Source of the DNA: Saccharina japonica
Taxonomy: Eukaryota; Sar; Phaeophyceae; Laminariales; Laminariaceae
Direction of reading: 5' to 3'
NCBI GenBank assembly: GCA_008828725.1
Contig: MEHQ01002936.1
Span: 124,001 to 188,000, forward strand
Length of the DNA: 64,000 bases
The notes below the pieces were generated by a model. It searched no databases. It was not told the origin of the DNA and saw only the letters and a list, made by a program, of their open reading frames with translations. This document shows, piece after piece, positions 13,101 through 25,720 of the stretch; position 1 is the stretch's first letter, and each line of letters opens with the position of its first letter. Made by a program: the position numbers and the translations under genes.

Positions 13101-16100
13101 GGAGGCTTGTCGGGCTTCACGATCAAACATTTCTTGTGAGTGGTATTTCAGGTGTATGACTTACTATTGACTTACGTTTAGTATTGATATCGTCATGTGG
13201 GGATCTCAGGCAATAAGACACCCCCCCTAGAAGGTGTAACTTCTCTCTCTGCGACCACAAAACATTTTTTGCGCCCCATTTGGAGTGAGGTACAAAGCCG
13301 CTCGCTCCTGTGGCGTACATGCGGCAATGAAAATATAGGCATCATACCCCCTTTATCGTAGCAGCAGTCGCAACATGTAGCATGTAGGGGGGGAGATCAG
13401 TGTCGTGCAATCCAAATTGTATTCGATTCGGCCCTCGACAAACTTCCATTGGTGTTGGTGCCAATCGCAATGCACGTATACATTCTCGAACAAACCGTTT
13501 AGGGCAAGTACAGTACACATTAATTGAAAAGGCCGACCGGCAACCGAAGTATCACACGTTGGATACTTTAACGAAGTATATCTCTCACAGACATCGAGAG
13601 CGAGATCAACAAACTGGGCGCAACGATAACGTTTCGGAGTCACGAACCGACAGGCAGTGATACGTGTCAGTCTTCGGTAGTTCATGAATGCCACGTCCAT
13701 AAAAAGAACGTCGCCCATATTCAGACCTCTGTGCTCCACTGCATTAATGTATTCCGTTTGCGAAATGCTAGAAATACCCAGTTTCCTAACATTTTCGGGT
13801 TACTTACAAGAGGCGATATTTGTGTGTCTTTATTTTATCAAAAACACAAGCGCAACCAATCCATATCCATTGGTTCCTCTCCTGTCCACTGGCACCACGT
13901 GCATGACTGAAACACGAGGTAGCATTCTGTAGTCTGTCGAACGCACTGCGTAGTTCGGGCACAAGGTAAGTAATCGACATTCAGTAAAGCAGACACACGA
14001 ACGCTGTGCGTTTCTATCGAAAGTCAACATTAAGTTGAGCAGACAATGAGCAGACAATGAAGGGAACAGACCGAAGATAGGTTAGACAGATTGCCCGAAA
14101 TGTTTAGCGCATTCGAGGAATGAATGGAAAACGCCAACACAGCCAGCAGCAAAAATTGGGCAAAACAGTTTGGACAAGCGTGTCGAGTGCAGTTGTTCCT
14201 GGTGTGAACTACGGCAGCACGGATGAGGGGAGGATAATTAGTTGGAGGAGATTGGTGGTATTCGACAAATTGGGTCAGCTTTTTCATTCTGAATGAATAA
14301 TGCCCTGCACATTGTCGGAAGGCAAATAATATAATAATGACCGATATACCGGCATTGATGTTGATATTTAAAGTGGACGGAGCAGGCTGTTATAATATTC
14401 AATTACGGCAAAGGGTTGCAATACGCCACTCTTGTGTTTCAATGAAAGCCTCCTATGCGTATTTAGAGTGACACGCGCCGGCCGCGTTGGACGATATTAA
14501 AACTAAGGCAGCATTAACGCCTTTTCTGAGAAGCGTTTTCATTATCTTACAGTATTTGCTGTATTTTGCTCGAAATAAAAGTATAACATTGCTAATCGAA
14601 AGTAGGAGTTTGACTTTTATCTACGGTACCGTTTTCCTCTCCGTATCTGGCGTATTCACCACCGAGGGTCATAAATGTCCGACACGCACTACAGACCACC
14701 GGCTGCACTGACATATCCAGAGCATTAACACACATATCCAACCGCTGGGAGCACAACGATTCGGGAGGTGAAGCTTGAGTACGACGCGGGCGAGCGACGT
14801 TGGATTGTTCTACTGGCTCATCATTTACACAAACTCTGCGCCCACCTAATGTCGTGGGGCATGCGTCTCCCCGAAGTGACTCCTCCAATACTCCAATACT
14901 AGCGCGCTTACCTCCTCGCTCGTTTTGTGCGATAGTATGACGACAGGTCGTGCATCATTTTAATTCCTCAACACTGCGGGAGAAGCAGCACCAGAAGCAG
15001 ATATGGCGACTGTGGCGTGATGGGAGGTCGCCGTGGTTTGTGTCTGGACCTCCCATAACGGCCGTCGTGGAGCACACCGTTGTGGTGACGAGTGAAATCC
15101 GGAGCACAGCAATAGCATCCAGACGAATAGCTTGTTCTGCAATTGAAAAATCCAAACTGAAGCTGCTTACTGCTTAGCGGCTGGTGCTGTATTTTTGCAA
15201 ATTGCTGACGCCGCTGACTCTTGTTCTAACCTGCACAAATCACTGCTGCTACTTTTGGCTGTTTTCTGGCGATAACGGTGACGGCACTGCATTCAACCTT
15301 ACCACCGTCGGCACTGCTTTCCTTATTTGTTTCTATACAATATAAACGTTGCCCTTCTCCTCGTAACTCCCCTCTCAGATGCGGCAAGAAGTGTTTGTGG
15401 ATTGGGTTTCCTAGGTTTACTCCACCAAAGCAACAAATTCATGGTGGGATATCTCAAGCGGAACGTATTTAAAAATAGAAACATAATTACTTCAAACACT
15501 AGAATTACTGTAAATAATTATTCGAAGAGGTGCACACTCTAACACTTGCCTTGGCCGTCCGATTGGATACACAACTCGACTACATCGCTTCGTCATAGTG
15601 CGCCAGCAATGATACATCTGGGGCTGCCGGGAAGCAGATAATTTAAGATTATCTTACGGTTGTCTCAGCGTCAATGGTTGAAGTGAAGCATGACGAGACC
15701 CAACACTGCCAGTATCAGATCCCCGTCGTTAAAACCCCACCGTTTCCCCAACATCATAAAAAAAACATTTGACACGTTTGTATTTTAGTTCAGTTGTACC
15801 ACATACACTTTGTAGCTGCGACTTTATCTACAACACAGCCCTCCACTGGCAGAAAAACGCACCACATACAAATACACCTGCCGTGAGGGAACAGCGCAGG
15901 AGATCCCCCCCCCCCCCTTCAGGGTTTAGCACAAAACGAGCATGGGTTGGCAAGGTGTATGTGTGTGCGGGAGCTCTGTTGGAGGAAAACAGTTGAGCAG
16001 AGGAACTCGGGACCAAACCAGAACTGCAATGTATTCATGACACACGGTGCACAGGTGAACCCTACACCCCCCTTATGGCGTGTTGCACAACAAGTATTCT

Positions 16101-18667
16101 GCACTTAATTTTATTGTGTGGGGCTTGTGCAAGACCACACTCTTTCTAGATCCCTAGGTAACCGTCTGCAAGCCTCGAAACCACGAGAAATTCGTACAAT
16201 AAGTTTACCATATCCTTTGTGGCGCTTACACAGGTGGACACAAACCACCTGGATCGCCAAAAATGATATCGATCGGCGACTGCACGTGAGCAGTATCCTC
16301 ATATATTGAAATTTATTATTTTTGTGATGCAAATGATTTAATGCAACTGCTGTGTGTTTGTACCGTTGTTGATAGAAGCTTAAGCTTATATATGCTTCAT
16401 GCATAGTCGAGGGACACCATACCAGCACGTCAGGCGGGTAGGCTCCCCGGGCAGAGTTAGGCTTTTAAAATAGATGAAAAGGTAGTCCTTTGTTTTCCCT
16501 GTATTGTTCCTACAGTACTTTGATACTGTTGTCGAATATTAAACCTATGGAGGGGGTGGGACGCTTGATGGAGGTTCCTTCCCTAGTATTAAATACGCTT
16601 CGATATGTATCTGGCGAGAGGAACATATCAGTACTAACCCCGTACAACAGGCAAATGCCTTCCTTGGTGGACAAACTATAGTACAAGGCGGGGGGGGGGG
16701 CTGTCACGCAGACGATCAGCTGGCGGATCCGCTCATGACTACCATTCGGGTGGTTCAAAGCGCAGGACGGCGGTACGCGGGGCAGTCTGGTGATCGATAG
16801 ATGGGCGTCGCCTTTCCGGACAAGGTCTGCCTTTATTCCACCAACTTATTAGTTCTGTTGTCTCGGCTCTTTGGGCATTAATCTATCTGGAAAGGGCAAT
16901 GCACGGTATCCTCCAACGTCAATCACGTGCTGTTCTCCGGAAGGTGGGAAAGCGAAGCCAATCCTTACGGCGGCCCCGATCTTGCCGTCGGGCACTGGCA
17001 CCATTGGCACCCGAGCATCCGGCACTCGTGTGATACGAACTCAGGGCCGCGTGCTAGCGAGCGTGCGTGGGTGCTGCCGCCCTTGCATCATCTTCAAGAA
17101 CTATCACCTGCTGAACAATATATCTATTTATGTATATGTATGTGGGCCCATCTCGAATGCCCACCTCTTTCAACAGGCGTCTGACATCCGGCAGGCGATC
17201 GATCATGCCACGAATAAGACAGTTGTTGTATGAATAGGTGAGAATTCAAAGTTGGATCAGCACCTGATACGTACTGTACTAGGAGTAGTTTGTGGTGGCT
17301 TGCTTTGCTCTTCCGCAAATCGCCCCCCCCCCTCCCGGGGCAACTCAGGTAGGATTGATGGTGAAGTTAAGCTACTGTAGGGGGCATGTGAAAGAGCGGG
17401 ATAACCAGCTCGTCTCTCCCGTGCCTGGTGATCCTGCGGGCTCTTGGTGATTCACCGTCTCGCGTTTCATACAGCAAGCGAGCATGACATGCTGGTTGTT
17501 GATGCTTGCCGTGCAGGTATAAGAAGGACGGGAGCATGCATAGTTGACCAAGTCCGTGAGATCTCATATTTGTAAAAAGCAAATTGGAATATGTTGCTCT
17601 CATGCTGCAATCGCGGGGGAATGCTCCAGTCTAGAAAGAGAGGTATCTGGCATATGAGTACAAAATTACGTCATAGAGCATGAAGCAACCCTGTAGCTGT
17701 AGCTGTTGTTGTTTTTATTGTTGTTGTTCTTACTGCCTTCACTGCGGTTGTTTCTGCTCTATCGTGTATAACGCGCTGTCCACGTCTGTACAGGCCCTTG
17801 TTGACACGGATGTACGTATAATACGTATAGCATGGACTTGTTTTGTTTGCAACTGGGAACATAATATGTACCTTCTCGCTAGCAGGAAGGGGTGGTTGGT
17901 CGAGATCTATGCCACTTCGTTGGGCCGCCTCTCTTCGGTTGCAACCAGTATACTACCGATGCAGTCCAATTTACGAACGGCGAACAGAGTCAGTACGTGT
18001 GTGTGTTCTTCCGTTTACCTCTACTCTTTGCCTCTCGACCTTTGGCAAAATCGTTATCGTATGAGGAAAGCGCGCAATGCAGTAGCATGTCATCGTACTC
18101 ATACGACTATCACACCATACCTACAAACCCCAGACCACCAAGTATGATACCTGGTATTGAGGGCATACATAGCGAGAGATAAATCTTCGTAGAAACAACA
18201 AAAAATGAACTACTGTACAGTAAACACACATAGAACGCAGATATATATATAAAACGAACAAAAGCACATCGCCAACCGTTTCACTGCTGTCTGTACCTTG
18301 TACATAACATCATACCAACCTATGCCTTACTACCTATAAGACTACGCAACGCAGCATCTTGTTGTGCGCCTCGAGCTCCACAACCAGAACAACAATGCTC
18401 TTGCGGTGAGGCGCAGACGTAAATATAAATATTGCGATAACCTTTTTATTGCATGCCGTCGTCATATGGATACAGATAATCCTGTAGGCGGTGGTATCAG
18501 TACACTTTTGTTAATTGTATTCATCCAGCAATGCTGCGGAGCGTGATAGTCAATCCCAGAACAAATGCAAAGGTATATACTGTAATAAGTTTGCAGACTA
18601 ACAAACTGGCCATTGTAATATACACATAAAACTCAACAGATGCACTTACTTGATTTTGTTTCAAGAA
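10200..18667. other. Unassigned stretch, no convincing gene
   Basis: No frame here shows recognisable domains or consistent GC-rich third positions. The longest candidates are 13,353-13,739 on the minus strand (128 residues) and a plus-strand pair in one frame at 11,686-12,348 broken by a single TAG. Both are within chance for this amount of sequence. Homopolymer C/G runs occur near 15,905, 16,690 and 17,325. A GC-richer patch at 16,930-17,130 is open in more than one plus-strand frame but has no recognisable product. Confidence 0.45.
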
Positions 18668-20083
18668 CAGTGGCCAAAATCGGGTATACCCGATGGGTTT
18701 GTGGCCAAAACAGGGTACCATTGTAGTTTAGTGACCTCGACGATCCCAGGGCGCCATCTCAATGGCCAGCGCCGGCCACCACCCGCCGCTGGCCACAAAC
18801 CCATCGGGTATACCCGAGTTTGGCTACTCAACCCCCAATAGGCACCCGACCATTACACCCACCTATATACCCGAAAATGGCCAGGCTGTTGGACCACAAC
18901 GGCCCAACAGCCCACCACGCACCAGCCGACGATTATACGACGTACCACGCACCAACATACTTATCACGACGTATTACAACGTATCCAGCCGAGTTCCAAC
19001 ATGTTACCGACGAATCTATCTGCTTGATAAATATCAATGATTTGGGTGATTGGCGATTTGGTGGCTTGGGCTGATTGGCTCGGGGACCCAAATAAGAAAT
19101 CGGAGCATTACGAGTAGAAAGTGAGCTTTCGCGCGAGCCCAGAATAAGCAAGTCAACCTGAACCCGATTTCTGGTTTCTTGTGAGATGGCTGGTGCTCGT
19201 ACTGTTGTGCTGTGATGATGTGTGATGAGGTGACTTCTGGTTGGGAGAACAAGGAGCGTGAGCGCTGTGAATCAGCTGCTGCTACTAGTACTACTGCTGT
19301 GCTGAGGTGGCTAGTAGCTTGTGGTTCGGAGATGAGGGAGAGAGAGAGCGGTGCTATGTGGGTGGGAGAGGGAGCAAACCAACTACTATTACTACTGTGC
19401 CGTGATGAGGTGGCCTGCTCTTGGGAGGAAAAGAGAGCGCGCTGTGAATCATCTACGAGCTACTATACTACTACTACTACTACTGTGCTGTGAGGTGGCT
19501 GGTGGCTGGTGGTTCGTCGAGGAAGGAGAGAGAGAGCGGTGGTTTTTGGGGGGGAGAGGAAGCGAATCAACTACTACTACTGCTGTGCCGGCTGTGCCGT
19601 GATGAGGTGGCTTTTGATTCGGGGAGGAGTAGAGAGCACTGCGAACCAACCACTACTGCTGTGTCGTGTTTTGAGGTGGCAACTTTGATTGGGAGTGAGA
19701 GGCTGCGCGAATCAACCAAATCATGGATACTTGTCGAGAAGATGGATGGATATCTATCAAGCAGGTGGTTTCGTCGGTAACAGGGCTGGCTGGGGCATGA
19801 ACTTCGATTAAATTGGTCGTAATCGTCGGCTGGTGCGTTGTGGGCTGTTGGGCCGTTGTGGTCGAACAGTTCGGCCATTTTCGGGTAGGTGGGTGTAAAA
19901 ATGGGGTACCTCTTCGGGGTTGAGTGGTCAAAATCGGGTATACCCGATGGGTTTGTGGCCAGCGTCGGGTGGTGGCCAGCGTTGGCCAATGCGATGGCGC
20001 CCTGGGATCGTCGCGGTCACTGAAACACAATGGTACCCTGTTTTGGCCACAAACCCATCGGGTATACCCGATTTTGGCCAGTG
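18668..20083 (+). mobile_element. TIR element with long (about 350 bp) inverted ends
   Basis: The left arm begins CAGTGGCCAAAATCGGG and runs to about 19,035. The right arm (about 19,745-20,083) is its imperfect complement and ends GGCCAGTG. Each arm contains two facing copies of a block with a GGGTATACCC palindrome and GGGTTTGTGGCC, plus a block containing GATCCCAGGGCGCCAT, so the arms are themselves folded. The terminal CAGTG fits the hAT end consensus (YARNG), but I do not see an 8-bp duplication at the borders and no transposase is encoded. The middle is a degenerate tandem repeat. Frames running through the arms (for example 18,762-19,040 plus and 19,567-19,989 minus) mirror one another and are not genes. 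Confidence 0.75.
19150..19700 (+). repeat. Degenerate tandem repeat with CTA/CTG runs
   Basis: Four to five units of about 110-140 bp share GTG(C/A)TGAGGTGGC, a GAGAGAGAGCG-type purine stretch and an (ACTACTACT)-type stretch. They fill the centre of the TIR element and differ from one another by many small changes. Confidence 0.65.
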
Positions 20084-20139
20084 ATTTTTGTTTTTCAACT
20101 TATGGCAACATCGACATGCATACGCGTATTCGCAGTTCG

Positions 20140-21505
20140 TGCGATATAAAACTGATTACATATTATCGTCGTAGACAAACACCCCAAACAGCAGCGCTGC
20201 ATACAGCTGGTAACGCCAGGACAACCAGCCACGCTGGAGGATATCCCCGGCGACGCCGGTGGTGTCTGCGAAACTCGAAAGTATCGTGCGGCACGGGCAA
20301 CGCCTGCAACAATTATCATCAACGTACTCGCCAAACAGCAGCGCTGAATACAGCTGGCAGCTCCAGACGGTAAAAACAATATTCAAAATAAATAAATAAA
20401 TTTCAAGTTCGAAATAAATATCGTGCGGCAGAGGCAACCTCGTCGTCAGCAAACCGCCGAAAAAGCAGCGCCGCATAAAGCTGGCATCGCCAGATCAAAC
20501 AGTTAGGCTGGAGGGTATCCCCGGTGTCGCCGGAGATGGCTGCAAAACTCGAGAATATCGTGCGGCACAGGCAAAGCCTGTAACACAAATCCTCAACGTA
20601 CTTGCCAAACAGCGGCGCTGTATACCGCTGGCAGCTCCAGACGGTAAAAAGCAACATTCAAACTAAAATAAATACATGTAAATTTGAATACATATCGTGC
20701 GGCAGAGGCAGCCTCGTCGTAAACAAACCGCCGAAACAGCAGCGCTGCATATAGCTGACAATGCCAGAACAACCAGCCACGCTGGAGGATTTCCCCGGCT
20801 ATGCCGGAGATGCTTCCGAAATTCGAGAACGTCGTGCGGCACGGGCAACGCCGGTAACATTTATCCTCAACGTACTTGCCAAACAGCAGCGCTGTTTACC
20901 GCTGGCAGCTCCAGACGGTATACAGTAATATTCAAAATAAATAAATAATTTTGAAAGTTCGAAATAAATATCGTGCGGCAGAGTCAACCTCGTCGTAAAA
21001 AAACCGCCGAAACAGCAGGGCTGCATAAAGCTGGCAACGCCAGATCAAACAGCCACTCTGGAGGGTATCACCGGTGTCGCCGGAGATGCCTGCGAAACTC
21101 GAGAATATCGTGCGGCACGGGCAAATCCTGTAACACTTATCCTCAACGTACTTGCCAAACAGCAGCGCTGTATACCGCTGGCAGCTCCAGGCGGTATAAA
21201 GCAATATTAAAAAATAAAAACATGTAAATTTAAATGCATATCGTGCGGTAGAGGCAACCACGTCGGAAACAAACCGACGAAACAGCAGCGCTGCATATAG
21301 CTGACAATGCCAGAACAACCAGCCACGCTGGAGGGTTCCCCCGGCTACGCCGGAGATGCTTGCGAAACTTGAGAACGTCGTGCGGCACGGGCAACGCCGG
21401 TAACACTTATCCTCAACGTACTCGCCAAACAGCAGCGCTGTATACCGCTGGCAGCTCCAGACGGTATAAAGTAATGTTCAAATATAAAATATATATACAA
21501 GGGTT
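20140..21505 (-). repeat. Tandem satellite, dimeric 273-bp and tetrameric 546-bp units
   Basis: Five units of about 273 bp start near 20,140, 20,419, 20,692, 20,967 and 21,239. Each contains two related half-units of roughly 136 bp, marked by CGTGCGGCA(G/C)(A/G)GGCAA and by AAACAGC(A/G)GCGCTG. Alternate units resemble each other more than neighbours do: the second and fourth share AGTTCGAAATAAATATCG and AGATCAAACAG, while the third and fifth share the (T/A)CATGTAAATTT-type lead and AGCTGACAATGCC. That is higher-order structure like a centromeric satellite, although only five units are present. A related single half-unit (TAAATATCGTGCGGCACTGG) recurs at about 25,738. Frames of 75-149 codons here simply follow the period. 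Confidence 0.85.
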
Positions 21506-21600
21506 TTTGCGGCGGACGCCGCCCGATCAATGAATCGAACCCAAGACCTTCACAGCGATGGCATACGATAAGTAGCGACATTAATTCCTGGTATTAATAG
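21506..21600 (-). other. tRNA-like (Pol III B-box) head next to the satellite
   Basis: Read on the minus strand, this segment contains GAAGGTCTTGGGTTCGATTC, a good match to a tRNA T-arm (B box), with a weaker D-arm-like stretch upstream. It lies directly at the proximal end of the 273-bp array. The array could be the expanded body of a tRNA-derived SINE, or the two may merely be adjacent. There is no cloverleaf good enough to call a tRNA gene. Confidence 0.4.
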
Positions 21601-23130
21601 TTGATAGCGGCACACGGGAAGAGCATATTGAAGATTTGCACCAGGACGGTAGTTCACCGGCGCGGTTGAAAATAAAAATAAAAAACCGCAAAGAATTTTG
21701 GCTGACAATATGTAAAACCCATGGACTCACCATGAAACGCTACACTCCAAACAATATACTGTTCTGCTATGCCCAAGCTGCCTCAAACACACGCTGCAAC
21801 AAATCGCACTGGAATTTCGCAGAAGTAACTCAACTATAAAACGCCTTGGAAGAACTATTATTAAATGCCTGTGAGAGCACACGACGATTAAAATGCCTAC
21901 CGAAGTGAATGAACGCCAGGCACTCTGTTTTAACGAAGATATCAAAGCCCACGACACTCCACGCGGATTGAATTGCCCACGAGCCAACACTAAAACTGTC
22001 CATAAATATATGTATTGATGATGGAACATTGCAGTCTACTGGTGGTATACGATAATACATAAGTGCAGTTGTTTGCCCGTTTTATACGACCGGAAGTGGT
22101 ATTTAAGGGACCTCGAGATTATGCCCACCGTTTTAGCGCACTTTTGACTTCGTACAGACGACCGGTACTAACTACCACCGATATTGGACGTTAGTATGTT
22201 TAAACAAGTATAAATAAAACATGAGATATGGTAAGATCGAGGATTTCGTCGAAATATATGGGACCTCCAACGCTACATACACGGTATACGTACCGCAGTA
22301 AATACGTACTGCTGCTACCCATAGCAGTATAGCAGTGCTCTGCTGAAGTTCTGCATCAACGGAAGGGTACCATGCACGTACCGGACAACGAAACAATACG
22401 TGGTATTGACATCCGGAAACACGTCTCTTTCTAGTAATAGTGGGATATAGTCGTATCTATAAATTTTCTGCAAAGCGTATTGAAATGCAAACCTCATATG
22501 GCGGAGAGCAGCTCGAACGAATTTTAAATGATATCATCGGACTGTACGTAGTGAGTTCGAGCTTTGAATCAAACTTATTTGTGTTTTTGTTTTGTGGGCA
22601 GCGAGCTGAGGTCTAAAGTTCTTGAAAGCGACCCACCCAGTACAACAACAAAACAGCAAACTACACCTAAGAGCGCGTGAAGGTGTGGGCATGAAGAATT
22701 CGACGCGAGACTACGACGGGAAAATATGATCAACTATTTTCGCGATCGACTCGAAGGCATGAACCGTACGTAGTGTGGCGAGAGGAGAGACTGGTCTGCA
22801 ATGTGACCCCCGATCTGAGTTTCCACAGCAGTGATGGTGCTGGAGCACTACGTATACTGCTGGAGTGCAGAGATAAAATAAGGTAGATGGGACACAAACA
22901 CGTAAGGGTATACGGATGGAGCTGTTAATAGCTGTTCGGTTTGTGTGGAGGGTGAGCGAGGTGATGAGAGGCCAATGGGGCAAAGATGGAGCCGATATAT
23001 CCGGTAAATGGCTTTGTTCATCGGTTGACTCTCGAAGTGACACTGCAACTTTTAAAAACGAAAGAACATGCAACATCATCAAATTAAATACGAAATAAGA
23101 CTGGAAAATGCATGTGTGAGCATGTAGATA
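21600..23130. other. Unassigned stretch with one SINE remnant
   Basis: Apart from a degraded SINE body (22,665-22,828) I see no gene or repeat here. Frames up to 123 codons on the minus strand near 22,711-23,082 run through the SINE remnant. Confidence 0.45.
22665..22828 (-). repeat. Degraded SINE body (third copy)
   Basis: Plus-strand sequence here parallels the bodies at 30,490-30,690 and 50,130-50,300. It has GAGCGCGT(G)AAGG.GTGGG, then AATTCGACG, GTAGTG(T/G), a purine-rich stretch and TGTGACCCC(C)GATCTGAGTT. The tRNA head and 3' tail are not recognisable, so this is an old fragment. The strand given is the opposite of the other two only if read by frames; by sequence order it runs in the same plus-strand direction. 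Confidence 0.6.
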
Positions 23131-23186
23131 TAAATATACAAAGGCAAGTTCGGTAGGGTATACCGGTACCGGGGATATATTTGTTG

Positions 23187-23625
23187 CACGTACCGAACTT
23201 ACCGAAGTGTCGGGTACCGGTATTGAAAAAGTACCGCACTTACCGAAGTGTCCGGTACCGGTATTGAAAAAATACCGAACTTACCGAAGTGTCGGGTACC
23301 GGTATTGAAAAATTACCGAACTTACCGAAGTGTTCGGTAGGGTATTAAGTATTAAGCACACTACCGAGAAAATACCGGTACCCCCGGTATTGTGGACGAG
23401 GGTATACCGGTACCCGGGGTACATTTAGGTGAGCGTACCGAACTTACCGAAGTGTCAGGTACCGGTATTGGAAAAATACCGAACTTACCGAAGTGTCGGG
23501 TACCGGTATTAAAAAAATACCGAACTTACCGAAGTGTCGGGTACCGGTATTGGAAAAATACCGAACTTACCGAAGTGTCGGGTACCGGTATTGGAAAAAT
23601 ACCGAACTTACCGAGTGTAAGGTGC
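23187..23625 (+). repeat. 41-bp minisatellite array, left side of hAT-like element 1
   Basis: Two short blocks of the unit containing ACCGAACTTACCGAAGTGTC, then GGGTACCGGTATTG and an A-rich spacer, are separated by a degenerate segment with GGTACCCCCGGTATTG. The unit contains the palindrome GGTACC and repeated ACCG/CGGT steps. Confidence 0.9.
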
Positions 23626-24532
23626 CGGTATTTACCGAGGAAATACCCCCGGTATACTTCGGTACGTACCCTCACCGAACATACCTTAAATAAATGTGTA
23701 CTTGTAGCAACAGCAAACAGATGGCGGCGCCAATGACGGAGAAAATGGCAATGCTGCCGCCAGCCATCCCAACCACGTAGCAATCGGAAGCACGGTTAGC
23801 AGCAGCACCAGCCCCAGCAAGAGCAACAACAGAACACAGCAGCAGAGGGGCAGAAGCAGCAGCTCCAACTTGGGCAAGGCGCTGCTGCTGTGGGCTCTAC
23901 TGTATATTCGATACAGTCCACGCGTGCCACTGCCATCGAGTGCTATACGCTTGAAGCCCGTTCTATACCCCAATCTCCCAACGTCGAAGCTCGGAATACA
24001 GTTTAAATCATCGGCAACCTGGCGTAGTGCTGCTGCAGCTGCTACTGGTACATCACTGTTTTAATACAATTAGAGTAGCGATGGATTAGAAATGTCGCGT
24101 TGAAGTCCGTAAATAGGATGCATGATACGAGTACTTTCTCAGCTTCTCCCACTACACGAAGCTGCGCAGAGCGTGCCATAGCACCGCCTCGGTGGCGCCT
24201 CGAACCCCACCGGCGCGACTTGGTGATAATATCATCTATCCTTTCGCTCCGTACTCTCCGTGATTGTTGTGTTGTGTCTGCAGCCGTTCATGGTGGGTGT
24301 GAGATGAGTGCGTTGTGTCACTCCTGAGCCAAGGACCAGATGGATACATGTGTCTGAATGTAGAGAAGACTGCTGCTGCTGCCACAAATAAATACCAGGT
24401 ACCGTGTATAAGGTCATAATGTGTGCCCGTATTGCATACATACCCGATTCCCCGGTATCGAGGCCGCACCGATCACCGCCGGTATTGTGATCGAAGGTAT
24501 ACCGGTACCCGGGGTATGTTCGGGTAGGCGTA

Positions 24533-24935
24533 CCGAGCTTACCGAAGTGTCGGGTACCGGTATTGGAAAAGTACCGAACTTACCGAAGTGTCGGGTACCG
24601 GTATTGGAAAAGTACCGAACTTACCGAAGTGTCGGGTACCGGTATTGGAAAAGTACCGAACTTACCGAAGTGTCGGGTACCGGTATCGAAACAATACCGA
24701 ACTTACCGAAGTGTCGGGTACCGGTATTGAAAAAATACCGAACTTACCGAAGTGTCGGGTACCGGTATTGAAAAAATACCGAACTTACCGAAGTGTCGGG
24801 TACCGGTATTGGAAAAATACCGAACTTACCAAAGTGTCGGGTACCGGTATTGAAAAAATACCGGACTTACCGAAGTGTCGGGTACCGGTATCGAGGCCAT
24901 ACCGAACTTACCGAAGTGTCGGGTACCGGTATTTA
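24533..24935 (+). repeat. 41-bp minisatellite array, right side of hAT-like element 1
   Basis: About ten units in the same orientation as the left array, so the arrays are direct repeats although the element ends are inverted. Units differ mainly in the A-rich spacer (GGAAAAGT, GAAAAAAT, GAAACAAT). Confidence 0.92.
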
Positions 24936-25239
24936 CCGAGAAAATACCCCCGGTACAGTTCGGTACGTACCCTACCGAACATGCCTTTGTAAATATATAT
25001 ATTTATATATATATACGTGCAGTTGTTGTAAAAGCTATATACGTATCGGAAAAAATATGCAACCGAAAAAGCATGTGTGAGCATATACATGTAGTTGTGA
25101 AAGCTACGCATAGGAAAACATTTCGGGCACGTGGCTCAAACCTATTGTCTGTCGTAGCGGCTATTGACAAAATAAATGAAATTAGAAATACTCTAAAACT
25201 TTCGAACTTGCAACCGGAAATGGCGCGTCGGAAAAACTA

Positions 25240-25720
25240 CTACGTACTGTATAGCGAAAAACTACTGTGTAATACGCGATATGTGCAGCGCTGTCGTCGA
25301 CTATTAATAGTACGTCTACGTATCGGCATGGAAGCTACGTGTACGTGACGGCAACAAAACGGTTGCGAAACTACTAAATGTACATAAAACGACAGAAAAA
25401 CTACTGCGTACTGTATAGCGAAATATAATACGCGATATGTGCAGCGCTGTCGTCGACTGGTCGCGTGCAGGAGTGAAGACTACACAGAGGCAGGAAGGGT
25501 TTTGGCGGCAAAGGTCTGAAGGGCTCTGAGCAATATCGTTTCAAAGGTAAATCGTAATAGAGATAATACCGAAATATAATACGCGATATGTGCAGTGCTG
25601 TCGTCGACTGGTCGCTAGGAGTGAAGACCACACAGAGGCTCGAAGGGTTTTGGCGGCAAAGGTCTGAAGGGCTCTGAGCGATATCGTTTCAAAGGTAAAT
25701 CGTAATAGATATATATATAT
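25240..25720 (+). repeat. Tandem repeat of about 151 bp
   Basis: Two good units start at about 25,420 and 25,571 (GAAATATAATACGCGATATG, then TGTCGTCGACTGGTCGC and GGTTTTGGCGGCAAAGG). A partial unit lies upstream at about 25,255, and a short AT microsatellite follows the last one. A single half-unit of the 136-bp satellite follows at about 25,735. Confidence 0.75.

Larger units (their letters stand above)
23139..24989 (+). mobile_element. hAT-like non-autonomous element 1 with 41-bp arrays
   Basis: Termini are CAAAGGCAAGTTCGGTAGGG on the left and, inverted, CCCTACCGAACATGCCTTTG on the right. They are flanked by a perfect 8-bp duplication TAAATATA (23,131-23,138 and 24,990-24,997). An 8-bp duplication with CAAAG ends fits the hAT superfamily (YARNG). 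Inside each end lie arrays of a 41-bp unit; between them is a unique region of about 740 bp with CAG runs and no transposase. A second end-like motif (GTACGTACCCTCACCGAACATACC) sits internally at about 23,665-23,690. Frames of 60-134 codons over the arrays are an artefact: 41 is not a multiple of three and the unit lacks stops in all three plus-strand phases. Confidence 0.9.
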
